Shown: positions 54,092 to 63,476 of the stretch, in pieces
Layout: every line of letters starts with the position of its first letter
How positions within the stretch are numbered: the first letter of the stretch is position 1
Origin: Bacilli bacterium
GTDB lineage: Bacteria > Bacillota_I > Bacilli_A > RF39 > UBA660
Length of the DNA: 64,000 nt
Assembly: GCA_900752905.1 (NCBI GenBank)
Contig: CAADWX010000005.1
Location: 28,720-92,719 of the forward strand
Direction: 5' to 3'
Program-made: the position numbers and the translations under genes
Notes under the pieces: generated by a model
Database searches by the model: none
What the model was told of the DNA's origin: nothing
The model's input: only the letters and a program-made list of their open reading frames with translations

Positions 54092-54313
54092 ATGTTCTAT
54101 AGAATTTTTTTATTTTTAATAGGTTTTGGTCTTACAACTATAGGATGTATTTATATAATAACTTATCTAAATTTATTTACTATGGGGTATAATTTTTTAG
54201 ATTATGTCAATTTTATAATTAGAAGATATGAATGTTTTTATGCACCAATAGGTATATTAATAATGACATTTACTTTATTTTATGGAGGAGAAAAAGATGA
54301 ACTTTATTTATGA
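54092..54313 (+). CDS. Small membrane protein, 73 aa
   Basis: Two hydrophobic helices (RIFLFLIGFGLTTIGCIYII; FYAPIGILIMTFTLFYGG). ATG 54092 follows AGGTGAT. Its end overlaps the next gene by 17 bp, so both are in one operon. It resembles unnamed small membrane proteins beside DUF3603-type genes in Bacilli; function unknown. Confidence 0.6.
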   Translation: MFYRIFLFLIGFGLTTIGCIYIITYLNLFTMGYNFLDYVNFIIRRYECFYAPIGILIMTFTLFYGGEKDELYL

Positions 54314-54935
54314 TATATACTTAAATTTTCAAAAAGATTTATATGAATTTTATGATTGGAATACACGAGATAAAATATGGCATATAAAAAAAATACCAGT
54401 ATTTAAAATTGAAACTAAAAATTTAAAAGAAATAATAGAAAATGAAGTTTTGTTTGATGAAAATAAATTAAATATAGAAAACTTATGTGAGTATTATGAA
54501 GGTAAAGGAATAAAAAAACTAAAATGTGCTTTTTTACTAACAGATGGATGTAACGTAATAGCTATAAACAGTTATAATAATTGTAATTATAAATCAAAAT
54601 TATTATTATTTGAAGAAGAAGATGTATGTAAAGAAGTAAAAAAAATAAAAAAAAGTACTATAGAATATAGAATAGAAAATAAAATTAACATTAATAGTAA
54701 TTTAACAAGAAAAGAACAAAATATATTAAATAAAATAGACTTATTTTTAAAAGACTTAAAAACAAATAAAGAAGAAGAAATGATAAAATATATATATTAT
54801 GAATGTTTTAATGAAAAAGAAAATAATATAGATAAAATATATAAAGCAATATTTAATGAACTTAAATATAATTTTAATTCTATAGGCCCAAAAATATATA
54901 CATTTTACAAAATTAAAAAGAATCAATGTATATAA
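54297..54935 (+). CDS. DUF3603-type protein
   Basis: A 212-residue soluble protein. It opens MNFIYDIYLNFQKDLYEFYDW and contains HIKKIPVFKIE, FLLTDGCNVIAI, SKLLLFEEEDV and IKYIYYECFNE, which match DUF3603, a conserved family of Bacilli without known function. ATG 54297 is selected by GGAGG upstream. It is translationally coupled to the small membrane protein. Confidence 0.7.
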   Translation: MNFIYDIYLNFQKDLYEFYDWNTRDKIWHIKKIPVFKIETKNLKEIIENEVLFDENKLNIENLCEYYEGKGIKKLKCAFLLTDGCNVIAINSYNNCNYKSKLLLFEEEDVCKEVKKIKKSTIEYRIENKININSNLTRKEQNILNKIDLFLKDLKTNKEEEMIKYIYYECFNEKENNIDKIYKAIFNELKYNFNSIGPKIYTFYKIKKNQCI

Positions 54936-54974
54936 ATACCTCTTTTGTACACAATTATAAAAGAGGAGGGATTT

Positions 54975-55523
54975 ATGAAAAAGTTTTTAATATCTTTAAT
55001 TGTACTTTCTTTTTTAACTGGATGTTCATGTAAAGGAAAAGAAGAAATGAAGGCAAGTACCAGGGTAGATGAGTATTTTTCTAAATATCAAGAACTTGAT
55101 AAAGATGTACTTGAAGATTTGAACAATGTTATTGAAACAGATGATACACTATCTTATGATCAAAAAGAACAATATAGAGAAATAATGAAAAAGCATTATA
55201 AAAATTTAGAGTATGAAATAAAAGATGAAGTTATAAATGGTGATTCAGCAACTGTTACAGTAAAAATTAAAGTTACAGATTATTCAAAAATATTAAATGA
55301 AAGTAAAAAATATTTAGAAGAACATGAAGATGAATTCAAGAATGATGAGGGAGTTTATGATGCTTCTTTATATAATGATTATAGATTAAACAAGTTAAAA
55401 GAAGCAAAAGATAAAGTTGAATATACTATAGATCTTACTTTAAGTAAAGTAGATGGTAAATGGTATATGGATGATATAGATAGTACAACAGAAAGTAAAA
55501 TTAATGGTACTTATCAAAGTTAA
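54975..55523 (+). CDS. Lipoprotein of unknown function
   Basis: A 182-residue protein; ATG 54975 follows GAGGAGGG. The signal is MKKFLISLIVLSFLTGC with the lipobox LTGC. The mature part is acidic and helical, then beta-rich near the end (DLTLSKVDGKWYMDDID), like DUF4878-type lipoproteins. The terminator at 55524 closes the unit. It could be surface-associated; no function claimed. Confidence 0.75.
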   Translation: MKKFLISLIVLSFLTGCSCKGKEEMKASTRVDEYFSKYQELDKDVLEDLNNVIETDDTLSYDQKEQYREIMKKHYKNLEYEIKDEVINGDSATVTVKIKVTDYSKILNESKKYLEEHEDEFKNDEGVYDASLYNDYRLNKLKEAKDKVEYTIDLTLSKVDGKWYMDDIDSTTESKINGTYQS

Positions 55524-55549
55524 CTACACAACCGTGTAGTTTTTTTGCA
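55524..55549 (+). terminator. Terminator after the lipoprotein gene
   Basis: AACTACAC / GTGTAGTT with a 4-nt loop and seven T. Confidence 0.9.
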
Positions 55550-55591
55550 ACCTAATTTATACAAAAAGAAACTTAAAATTGGTGTTGCTAC

Positions 55592-55620
55592 CTACTATAT
55601 TTATAATAAAATTATAGTAG
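55592..55620 (+). promoter_or_regulatory. Inverted repeat upstream of the ABC pair
   Basis: CTACTATA-N13-TATAGTAG, a dyad suited to a dimeric regulator. An extended -10 (TGTTATAAT at 55661-55669) lies before the start at 55694. Confidence 0.5.
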
Positions 55621-55693
55621 ATTTAATTTCATACATTTATTAGTATATAAATGAATAGTATGTTATAATTGGAATATATGATAGGAGGAAATT

Positions 55694-57904
55694 ATGATAA
55701 AATTAAAAAATGTTTCAAAATTTTATTATAGTAAAGGTATTATAGCTACTGGATTTACTAAAGTAAATTTAGAATTTAATATAGGAGAATTTGTCGCTAT
55801 AACAGGAGAAAGTGGTAGTGGTAAATCAACTCTTTTAAATGTAATATCTGGACTTGATACGTATGAAGAAGGAGAAATGTACATAAATGGTAAAGAAACT
55901 AGCCATTATAGTGAACAAGATTTTGAAAACTATAGAAGAATATATATAAGTAACATATTTCAAAATTTTAATTTAGTAAATAGTTATACTGTATATCAAA
56001 ATATAGAATTAGTACTCCTTTTAAATGGAAAGAAAAAGAAAGAAATAAAAAAAGAGGTATTAGATTTAATAAAAAAAGTTGGATTATATAAATTTAGAAA
56101 TTCAAAAGTATCTAAATTAAGTGGTGGTCAAAAGCAAAGAGTCGCAATAGCTCGTGCTCTTGCTAAATCAACTCCAATTATAATAGCAGATGAACCAACA
56201 GGAAATCTTGATAAGAAATCTGCAGAAGGTATTATAAAACTATTAAGTGAAATATCAAAAGATAAATTAGTTATTATAGTAACCCATAATTATGAACAAG
56301 TAGAACCTTATGTAACTAGAAAGATAAAAATGCATGATGGAAGAGTTCTTGAAGATAAAAAAATAAAAGATGTAAAAATAGAAAAAATTACATCTATATC
56401 TACATATAAAAATATAACTTTATCAAATAAGATAAGATTAGGCGTTAGAAATGCATTTAATATTGTACCTAAATTTTTACTTATACTATTTGTTTATCTA
56501 TTTATGACATTATCTCTTGTATCAGAATACGCATCATCAAAGAAACAAGCTTATATAGCTAGTAAATCTGGATATAATTATATGTTTTCAGACTTAAACG
56601 ATAAGAGAATTGTTATAAAGAAAAATGATAATACAAGTTTTTCTGATACTGATTTTACTAATATTGAAAATATAGAAAATGTAGATTATATAATAAAAAA
56701 TGATTTATTACTTGATAGAGAAATAAATATAACTGATAGCAATAATTTTTGGATATATGGAAATGCAAAAGATATAAACCAATTACAAGAAAAAATAACA
56801 AAAGGTAAACTTCCAGAAAATGATAATGAAATTGTACTTTTAGGTAGTAAAGATGATTATTATTTAAGTTATATGCAAGATGAATTAATTGGAAAAGAAC
56901 TTTATATAAGTGATATGTATACTGGAGAACTTGATAAGTCATTACCACTTAAAGTAGTAGGTATAGTTTTAATTGATAGTGACACATCAAATACATCTAT
57001 TTATGTAAGACAAAATATTTTAAATAAATTATCCTTCCAAATAAATCAACAATTTAGTGAAGTAAAAGTTAATTTTGAAGGAAAAAATTATAGTCAAAAT
57101 TCAGGGGAATTTAGAGTAGTAGTTAATTCTAATGTACCACAAGGCCAAGTATATATGTCAAAAGAATTAAATTATTTATGTGATAAAGAAAATTGTATAG
57201 GTAAATCTCTTTCTATAACTGCTAAAAATATATATTATACAGATACAATAAATTTAACTGTAACAAATTATTATACAAAGAAAAATTTAAATAAATTACT
57301 TGGATTACAAGAATATGATTCATTAAATGGAGCAATATTTATAAATCAAGATGATTATAATAAGTTATTTAATAAAGCAACATATCAAAGTAGTATATAT
57401 GTAAAAGACATAAATAAAATAAATGAAACAAATACTGAATTACAAAATATGGGTTTAAAAACTCTATTAATAAAAGATACTTTAGTAGATGGTGGTAGTA
57501 CTGAAATCATTAGAATATTTAGAACTGTTGTAACAATTATATTAATAATTACATTATTCTTTATATCATATTTTGTAATTAGAATAATATTAAAATCAAG
57601 AAATGTATATTATTCAACTATAAGAATGTTAGGCGCTACAAAGAGAATATCAATTCAGTTATTAATTATAGAATTATTAACAGTATTTAATACATCATTT
57701 ATTATTTTCTTAATATCAATATATCTAAATTATATAAAAGTTATAAATATAGGATTTTTAAATACTATTTTAGAATACTTAAAACTTAAAGATTATATTA
57801 CTTTATATATCATTTTAGTAATCATGTCATTATTAATAAGTATAAAATTCTCTAAAAAACTATTTAAAAAAAGCGCTATTTCAACAATAAAAGAGGAGGT
57901 CTAA
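55694..57904 (+). CDS. Fused ABC ATPase-FtsX-type permease, first of a pair
   Basis: A 736-residue protein behind AGGAGGA. Residues about 1-220 form a LolD/MacB-type ATPase: GESGSGKST (Walker A), KLSGGQKQRVAIARAL (signature) and IIADEPTGNLD (Walker B). Then a helix at about 255-275, a large outer domain of about 320 residues, and a C-terminal FtsX region (VVTIILIITLFFISYFVIRI). This is MacB topology. It and the next gene probably form a heterodimer. Such Gram-positive transporters handle peptides or lipoproteins; substrate unknown. Confidence 0.88.
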   Translation: MIKLKNVSKFYYSKGIIATGFTKVNLEFNIGEFVAITGESGSGKSTLLNVISGLDTYEEGEMYINGKETSHYSEQDFENYRRIYISNIFQNFNLVNSYTVYQNIELVLLLNGKKKKEIKKEVLDLIKKVGLYKFRNSKVSKLSGGQKQRVAIARALAKSTPIIIADEPTGNLDKKSAEGIIKLLSEISKDKLVIIVTHNYEQVEPYVTRKIKMHDGRVLEDKKIKDVKIEKITSISTYKNITLSNKIRLGVRNAFNIVPKFLLILFVYLFMTLSLVSEYASSKKQAYIASKSGYNYMFSDLNDKRIVIKKNDNTSFSDTDFTNIENIENVDYIIKNDLLLDREINITDSNNFWIYGNAKDINQLQEKITKGKLPENDNEIVLLGSKDDYYLSYMQDELIGKELYISDMYTGELDKSLPLKVVGIVLIDSDTSNTSIYVRQNILNKLSFQINQQFSEVKVNFEGKNYSQNSGEFRVVVNSNVPQGQVYMSKELNYLCDKENCIGKSLSITAKNIYYTDTINLTVTNYYTKKNLNKLLGLQEYDSLNGAIFINQDDYNKLFNKATYQSSIYVKDINKINETNTELQNMGLKTLLIKDTLVDGGSTEIIRIFRTVVTIILIITLFFISYFVIRIILKSRNVYYSTIRMLGATKRISIQLLIIELLTVFNTSFIIFLISIYLNYIKVINIGFLNTILEYLKLKDYITLYIILVIMSLLISIKFSKKLFKKSAISTIKEEV

Positions 57905-57905
57905 T

Positions 57906-60293
57906 ATGATAGAATTAAGAAGTGTTAATAAATATTTTAACAAAGGTAAAAAGAATGAAATACATGTAATTAATAATACTACTCTTAATTTAGATAAAGG
58001 ATTAGTAGCCTTCCTTGGAAATAGTGGTTGTGGTAAAACAACTCTATTAAATACCATTGGTGGTTTAGATAAAATAAAAAAAGGAAGTATTTATGTCAAT
58101 GGACAAAAAATAAGTTCTAAATTATCATATAAAGTAGATAAAATAAGAAATTTAAATGTAGGATACATATTCCAGGATTATAAACTTATAGATAATATGA
58201 GTGTATATGATAATGTAGCGCTTGTTCTTACAATAATGGGATTAAAAAATAAAAATGAAATAAAAAAAAGAGTTGAATATGTGCTTGATAAAGTAGGAAT
58301 GTTAAGGTATAAAAAAAGACCTGCAGCCATGTTATCAGGAGGAGAAAGACAAAGAGTTGGTATAGCACGTGCTATTGTAAAAAATCCAACGGTTATTTTA
58401 GCGGATGAACCAACAGGAAATCTTGATAGTAAAAATTCTCTTGAGATAATGAAAATTATAAAAGCAATTTCAAAAGAAAAATTAGTTATTTTAGTTACTC
58501 ATGAAACACAACTTGCTAAATTTTATGCTTCAAGAATAATAGAACTAGAAGACGGAAAAATAGTAAAAGATTATATAAATGATCACACAAATGATTTAGA
58601 TTATGATATTGAAAATGAAATATATTTAAAAGATTTAAAAAATCATAAAAAAACAGAAAATATAAATATATACTCTGATAATGAAGAAAAAGTAAATTTA
58701 GATATAGTAATAAAAAATGGAAATATTTATATAAAAAGTAATGATAATAAAAAAATAGAAGTAGTAGATGAAAACTCTGGAATAGAATTTATAAATGACC
58801 ATTATAAAAAAGTAACTTCTAGTGATATAGATAAATATGATTTTGATTTTGATTCTATAATAGATGATAATTATAAGAAAAAATATACTTCTATATTTAA
58901 TCCAATTAAAACAATAACAAATGGATTTAAAAAAATATTTAACTTTCCAATACTAAAAAAGATATTATTAATTGGATTCTTTATTTCAGCTATGTTTATT
59001 ATGTATAGTGTATCATCTATTTCAGCAACTCTTAAAATAGACGATAAAAAGTTTGTAACAAAAAATAGAAATTATTTAGAAATACTTACAAAAAAGATAA
59101 ATGTAGGTGATTATTTAAGTTATGAATCAAAAGGAAATATAAATTATTTATTACCAGGAGATTCAATAGTATCATTTAAAGTAAAATACAATGAATATTA
59201 TCAAACAGCTTCTTATGATGATTCATTAACTGGCTCATTATCAAGTATATCTATGATATCTAAAGATGATCTAATATATGGTACTATGCCAGAAGAAACT
59301 AACGACATAGTCGTAGATAAATTAAGTATAGAAAAACTATTTGGTAATGAAGATTTAGCTAAAATGAGTGGTATTAAAAATATAAGTGATTTATTAAATA
59401 AACAAGTTTATATAAATAATATGGAACCATTTAAAATAGTAGGTATTACAGATTTATCGAGTCCATCTATATATGTAAATAATAGTGAGTTTATAAATAT
59501 AATTTATAATTCATCAGAAGATGAAAAAAGTATTCAAGATTATAATTTATTTACAAATAAAATAGAACTAAAAGAAGGAAGATATCCTACTAATGATTAT
59601 GAAGTTATAGTTAATATCGGTAATAAAGATGCAATGAAATTAAATAAACAAATAGATACTAAAATAAATAATAATAAACTAACAGTAGTAGGATATTATA
59701 AAAGCCCAGATGATTTACAATATATGTTAGTAAATAATAATATGATTAAATACAATTTGATAGAAACAAAATCAAATATAATAATATATTCTAATGACAA
59801 AAATAATACATTAAATGAATTTAGAGATTTAAATCTAAATATAAAAGATACTTATATACAAAGTAAAACAAATTATAAAAAAGAAATAAAAGAAAATGTT
59901 CAATCAACTTTATTAATAAGTGGAATAATATTATTAATTTCATTAATAGAAATATTCTTAATGATAAGGTCATCATTCTTATCAAGAATAAAAGAAATAG
60001 GTATTTATAGAGCAATAGGAGTAAAAAAGAAAGACATTTATAAAATGTTCTTTGGAGAAATATTTGCTATTACTACAATAGCTAGTATGCCAGGATTATT
60101 ATTTATGGCTTATGTATTAAAAACATTATCAAATGTAAAATATTTATCTTCATTATTTTTAATTAATCCATTAATAGTTATTATATCTATAATATTTGTA
60201 TATCTATTTAATATAGTAATAGGATTAATTCCAGTATTTAATACATTAAGAAAAAGACCTGCTCAAATATTATCAAGACACGATTTAGATTAA
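57906..60293 (+). CDS. Fused ABC ATPase-FtsX-type permease, second of a pair
   Basis: A 795-residue protein whose ATG lies one base after the first gene's stop, behind GAGGAGG. ATPase: GNSGCGKTT (Walker A), MLSGGERQRVGIARAI and ILADEPTGNLD. A linker of about 130 acidic residues follows, then the first membrane helix (ILLIGFFISAMFIMYSV), an outer domain and FtsX helices (LLISGIILLISLIEIFLMI, IGIYRAIGVKKKDIY). The linker is longer than in the first gene. The pairing suggests one heterodimeric transporter; no regulator genes are adjacent. Confidence 0.88.
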   Translation: MIELRSVNKYFNKGKKNEIHVINNTTLNLDKGLVAFLGNSGCGKTTLLNTIGGLDKIKKGSIYVNGQKISSKLSYKVDKIRNLNVGYIFQDYKLIDNMSVYDNVALVLTIMGLKNKNEIKKRVEYVLDKVGMLRYKKRPAAMLSGGERQRVGIARAIVKNPTVILADEPTGNLDSKNSLEIMKIIKAISKEKLVILVTHETQLAKFYASRIIELEDGKIVKDYINDHTNDLDYDIENEIYLKDLKNHKKTENINIYSDNEEKVNLDIVIKNGNIYIKSNDNKKIEVVDENSGIEFINDHYKKVTSSDIDKYDFDFDSIIDDNYKKKYTSIFNPIKTITNGFKKIFNFPILKKILLIGFFISAMFIMYSVSSISATLKIDDKKFVTKNRNYLEILTKKINVGDYLSYESKGNINYLLPGDSIVSFKVKYNEYYQTASYDDSLTGSLSSISMISKDDLIYGTMPEETNDIVVDKLSIEKLFGNEDLAKMSGIKNISDLLNKQVYINNMEPFKIVGITDLSSPSIYVNNSEFINIIYNSSEDEKSIQDYNLFTNKIELKEGRYPTNDYEVIVNIGNKDAMKLNKQIDTKINNNKLTVVGYYKSPDDLQYMLVNNNMIKYNLIETKSNIIIYSNDKNNTLNEFRDLNLNIKDTYIQSKTNYKKEIKENVQSTLLISGIILLISLIEIFLMIRSSFLSRIKEIGIYRAIGVKKKDIYKMFFGEIFAITTIASMPGLLFMAYVLKTLSNVKYLSSLFLINPLIVIISIIFVYLFNIVIGLIPVFNTLRKRPAQILSRHDLD

Positions 60294-60304
60294 TCGTGTT
60301 TTTA
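60278..60304 (+). terminator. Terminator of the ABC operon
   Basis: ACACGAT / ATCGTGT with an 8-nt loop and T-run, overlapping the stop codon. Confidence 0.8.
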
Positions 60305-60372
60305 CTTTATCAAAATATTTGAAAAATGGTATAAACTTCCTATTTAAAATTACTGTAGTAGGGGGATAATAT

Positions 60373-60504
60373 ATGAAGATTAACAAATACAAACACCAGA
60401 AGATATTTTAAAATATATGAATATGAAACTGTATTATTTCAAGATGTTGAAAGAGTAGGGCTAACAAAAGTATTGAAATTAGTATTTGATAAAAAAGCAA
60501 AATA
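60373..60504 (+). pseudogene. Small broken gene fragment
   Basis: After ATG 60373 (GGGGGA upstream) the frame stops quickly; the next frame reads RLTNTNTRRYFKIYEYETVL and VERVGLTKVLKLVFDKKAK to a stop at 60504. One base change joins it into about 43 residues. It is the only coding-like trace in the gap between the ABC pair and dacF. Confidence 0.35.
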
Positions 60505-60571
60505 AACGAAATATTTAAATGAGGACTAACAAAGTACTTTTTTTCATATACTTTACATAGGTGAATGATAA

Positions 60572-61666
60572 ATGAAACGTATAATTAAATTAATTGTCGG
60601 TGTAATGTTTATAATACCTTTTAATGTAAAAGCTATAGATACTAGCGCTAAAAGTGCTGTATTAATGGATATTGATAGTAAACGAATATTTTATAGTAAA
60701 AATATTCATGCAAAACAAAGCGTTGCTTCTATATCTAAAATAATGACATGTATAGTAGCAATCGAAAGTGGTAAACTAGATGAAAATGTAGTTATAGGAG
60801 ATGAAATTGATTCAGCATATGGATCAGGTATTTATATTCAAAAAGGAGAAAAATTGAAATTAATTGATCTATTATATGGTCTTATGTTAAGAAGTGGTAA
60901 TGATGCTGCTTTAGCTATAGCAAATTATGTAGGAGGTAGTAAAGAAAAGTTTGTAGAAATGATGAATGAAAAAGCATCTCTTTTAGGAATGAAGGATACT
61001 GTTTTTAATAATCCAAGTGGCCTTGATGAAAAAGAAGAAAAGGGAAATTTTTCAACAGCTTATGATATGGCAATACTTACAAGCTATGCATATAAAAATG
61101 ATACTTTTAAAGAAATAATAAAGACACAAAAATATAAACTTACAACAAATAAAAACACTTATAGTTGGACAAATAAAAATAAATTATTAAAAATGTATAA
61201 ATACGCAACAGGGGGAAAAACAGGCTTTACTAAAATAGCAAAGAGAACTTTAGTTAACACAGCATCCAAAAATAATTTAAATTTGGTAGTAGTAACACTT
61301 AATGATGGTAATGATTTTAATGATCACAAAGATTTATTTGAATATGCATTTAATACATATGAAAGTTATGAAATACTAAAAAAAGGAAATATAGAAATAG
61401 AAGAAGATGAATATTATAAAGATTATAATCTTTATATTAAAAATTCTTTTTCTTATCCACTTGATAATATTGAAAAAAATAATGTAAGTATAAAATACGA
61501 ACTTGAAAAAGTAAGGACAAAATCTAACAAAAAAGTAGGAAAAGTTAAAGTATATTTATATGATGATATTATTCATGAAGAAGATATTTTTGTAAAAGAA
61601 AAAGAAAAAGAGAAAAAAATTTCATTCGGTAAGAAAATATGGAAATGGATATGTAGTATATGGTAA
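60572..61666 (+). CDS. dacF: D-alanyl-D-alanine carboxypeptidase, DacF/DacB-type
   Basis: A 364-residue penicillin-binding protein with a signal peptide (IIKLIVGVMFIIPFNVKA). The active-site motifs are SISK (S-x-x-K), RSGNDAA (S-x-N) and GGKTGFT (K-T-G). A C-terminal domain of about 100 residues ends in a basic and Trp-rich tail that may bind the membrane. It trims the pentapeptide stems of the wall. spmA and spmB follow directly, which is the arrangement of the sporulation-specific enzyme that shapes spore cortex peptidoglycan. Confidence 0.9.
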   Translation: MKRIIKLIVGVMFIIPFNVKAIDTSAKSAVLMDIDSKRIFYSKNIHAKQSVASISKIMTCIVAIESGKLDENVVIGDEIDSAYGSGIYIQKGEKLKLIDLLYGLMLRSGNDAALAIANYVGGSKEKFVEMMNEKASLLGMKDTVFNNPSGLDEKEEKGNFSTAYDMAILTSYAYKNDTFKEIIKTQKYKLTTNKNTYSWTNKNKLLKMYKYATGGKTGFTKIAKRTLVNTASKNNLNLVVVTLNDGNDFNDHKDLFEYAFNTYESYEILKKGNIEIEEDEYYKDYNLYIKNSFSYPLDNIEKNNVSIKYELEKVRTKSNKKVGKVKVYLYDDIIHEEDIFVKEKEKEKKISFGKKIWKWICSIW

Positions 61667-62238
61667 CACTATTATGGTCTTTATTTATAATTATAGGTAT
61701 AGTTGTATGTTTTATAAATGGAAGAATGGATATATTGAATGTAAAAATAATAGAATCTACTAAATCAAGTTTTGATATTATATTAAATTTATTTCCAGTA
61801 TTATCTTTATGGTTAGGTCTTGTAAATATAGCAGAAAAATCTGGATTACTTAAGAAATTATCTAATTTGTTTAAACCTATTATGAGAATTCTATTTAAAG
61901 AAATAGATTCAAATGATGAATCATTATCTTTAATAGCTTCTAATTTCATAACAAATTTATTTGGACTTTCATCGGCATCTACACCTCTTGGATTAAAAGC
62001 AATGGAAAGATTACAAAAAATAAATCCTAAAAAAGATACTGCATCAAAAAGTATGATTACGTTTTTAGTTTTAAATACAACAGGATTAACACTTATTCCA
62101 ACAACTCTTATATCAATTAGAACATTATACAAAAGTATAAACCCAACAAAAATAATAGTTCCTTGCTTTTTAGCAACTTTAATTGCTACAATATCAGGGC
62201 TTATTATAAATAAAATAGTAGGTAAAAAGTATGAGTAA
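61660..62238 (+). CDS. spmA: Spore maturation protein SpmA
   Basis: A 192-residue membrane protein overlapping the end of dacF by 7 bp. It shows the nucleoside-recognition (gate) pattern: LNLFPVLSLWLGLVNIAEKSGLL, NFITNLFGLSSASTPLGLKAME and LNTTGLTLIPTTLIS. With SpmB it is needed for dehydration of the spore core. It has about five helices. Confidence 0.93.
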   Translation: MVTLLWSLFIIIGIVVCFINGRMDILNVKIIESTKSSFDIILNLFPVLSLWLGLVNIAEKSGLLKKLSNLFKPIMRILFKEIDSNDESLSLIASNFITNLFGLSSASTPLGLKAMERLQKINPKKDTASKSMITFLVLNTTGLTLIPTTLISIRTLYKSINPTKIIVPCFLATLIATISGLIINKIVGKKYE

Positions 62239-62704
62239 TTATATTCTACCAGTAATTGTTTTAGTAATTGTTATGTATGGTGTATATAAAAAAATAGATG
62301 TATATGATGTATTTATTGAAGGCGCTAAAGACAGTGTAAAACTTGTTATTAATATGTTTCCTTGCATTTTAGCTATGATTTTTGCTGTCAATATATTTTT
62401 AAATAGTGGACTGTTAGAAATTTTTTCAAATAGTAAAATACTTTCTATAATATTAATGAGACCAATTTCAGCAAATGCGTCACTAAGTATTTTAAATGAT
62501 ATATTTAAAATATCTGGCCCAGATAGTTATATTGGATTTGTAGGTTCAATTATTCAAGGTTGTACTGATACAACTTTTTATATACTAACGCTATATTTTG
62601 GAAGTGTTAAAATAAAAAAAATGAGATATTCATTATTTGTATGTTTATGTGCTGATTTGATTGGAGCTATATCTGCTATATTTTTAGCAAGACTATTCTT
62701 TTAA
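62231..62704 (+). CDS. spmB: Spore maturation protein SpmB
   Basis: A 157-residue membrane protein overlapping spmA by 8 bp. It has the paired gate-domain pattern: AKDSVKLVINMFPCILAMIF, RPISANASLSILND and GSIIQGCTDTTFYILTLYFG. Slightly shorter than the Bacillus protein (about 178). It works with SpmA. Confidence 0.93.
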   Translation: MSNYILPVIVLVIVMYGVYKKIDVYDVFIEGAKDSVKLVINMFPCILAMIFAVNIFLNSGLLEIFSNSKILSIILMRPISANASLSILNDIFKISGPDSYIGFVGSIIQGCTDTTFYILTLYFGSVKIKKMRYSLFVCLCADLIGAISAIFLARLFF

Positions 62705-62751
62705 TTGATTTTTTTCTATATTTAATTTATAATTTAATTAGGTGATTTTGT

Positions 62752-63471
62752 ATGGAAAGATTACAAAAAGTAATAGCAAATAATGGATATACTTCAAGAA
62801 GAAAAGCAGAAGAATTAATAAAAAAAGGAAGAGTTAAAGTAAATGGAAATATTGTATATGAATTAGGTATTAAAGTAAATCCAAACGATGAAATAGAAAT
62901 AGATGGAAATACTTTAGTAAAAGAAGATAAAGTATATTATATTTTAAATAAACCAAGAGGTATTATTACATCTACAAAAGATGAAAAAAATAGAAAAACA
63001 GTAGTAGATTTAATAGATGATACAAGAAGAATATATCCAGTTGGTAGATTAGATTACGATACAACAGGACTTATTATATTAACAAATGATGGTGAATTAA
63101 CTAATTTACTTATACATCCTAAAAATTGTGTAGATAAGGTTTATGTAGCAAAAGTAAAAGGATTAGTAGGTAAGAAAGAAATAAATGCATTAACTAATGG
63201 AGTCTATATAGATGGTGTTAAAACATCTAAAGCTAAAGCTAGAATAAAAAAATATGATAAAAAAACTGATACTTCAATTGTAGAACTAACTATACATGAA
63301 GGAAAAAATCATCAGGTAAAAAAAATGTTTGAAGCAATAGGGTATAATGTATTAAAGTTAAAAAGAGAAAGAATTGCCTTTCTTGATCTTACAGGATTAA
63401 AATCAGGTGAATATAGAATATTAAATCCTAAAGAGGTAAAAAAACTGTATTCCTTAGTTGTAAATAGGTGA
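62752..63471 (+). CDS. rluB: Pseudouridine synthase, RluB-like
   Basis: A 239-residue enzyme with an N-terminal S4 RNA-binding domain (MERLQKVIANNGYTSRRKAEELI) and an RsuA-family catalytic domain: VGRLDYDTTGLIILTNDG with the catalytic Asp, and HEGKNHQVKKMFEAIG. It isomerises a uridine in 23S rRNA helix 89. It lies downstream of spmB, as in Bacillus (ypuL). The last bases run into the next gene. Confidence 0.93.
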   Translation: MERLQKVIANNGYTSRRKAEELIKKGRVKVNGNIVYELGIKVNPNDEIEIDGNTLVKEDKVYYILNKPRGIITSTKDEKNRKTVVDLIDDTRRIYPVGRLDYDTTGLIILTNDGELTNLLIHPKNCVDKVYVAKVKGLVGKKEINALTNGVYIDGVKTSKAKARIKKYDKKTDTSIVELTIHEGKNHQVKKMFEAIGYNVLKLKRERIAFLDLTGLKSGEYRILNPKEVKKLYSLVVNR

Positions 63472-63476
63472 ATAAT

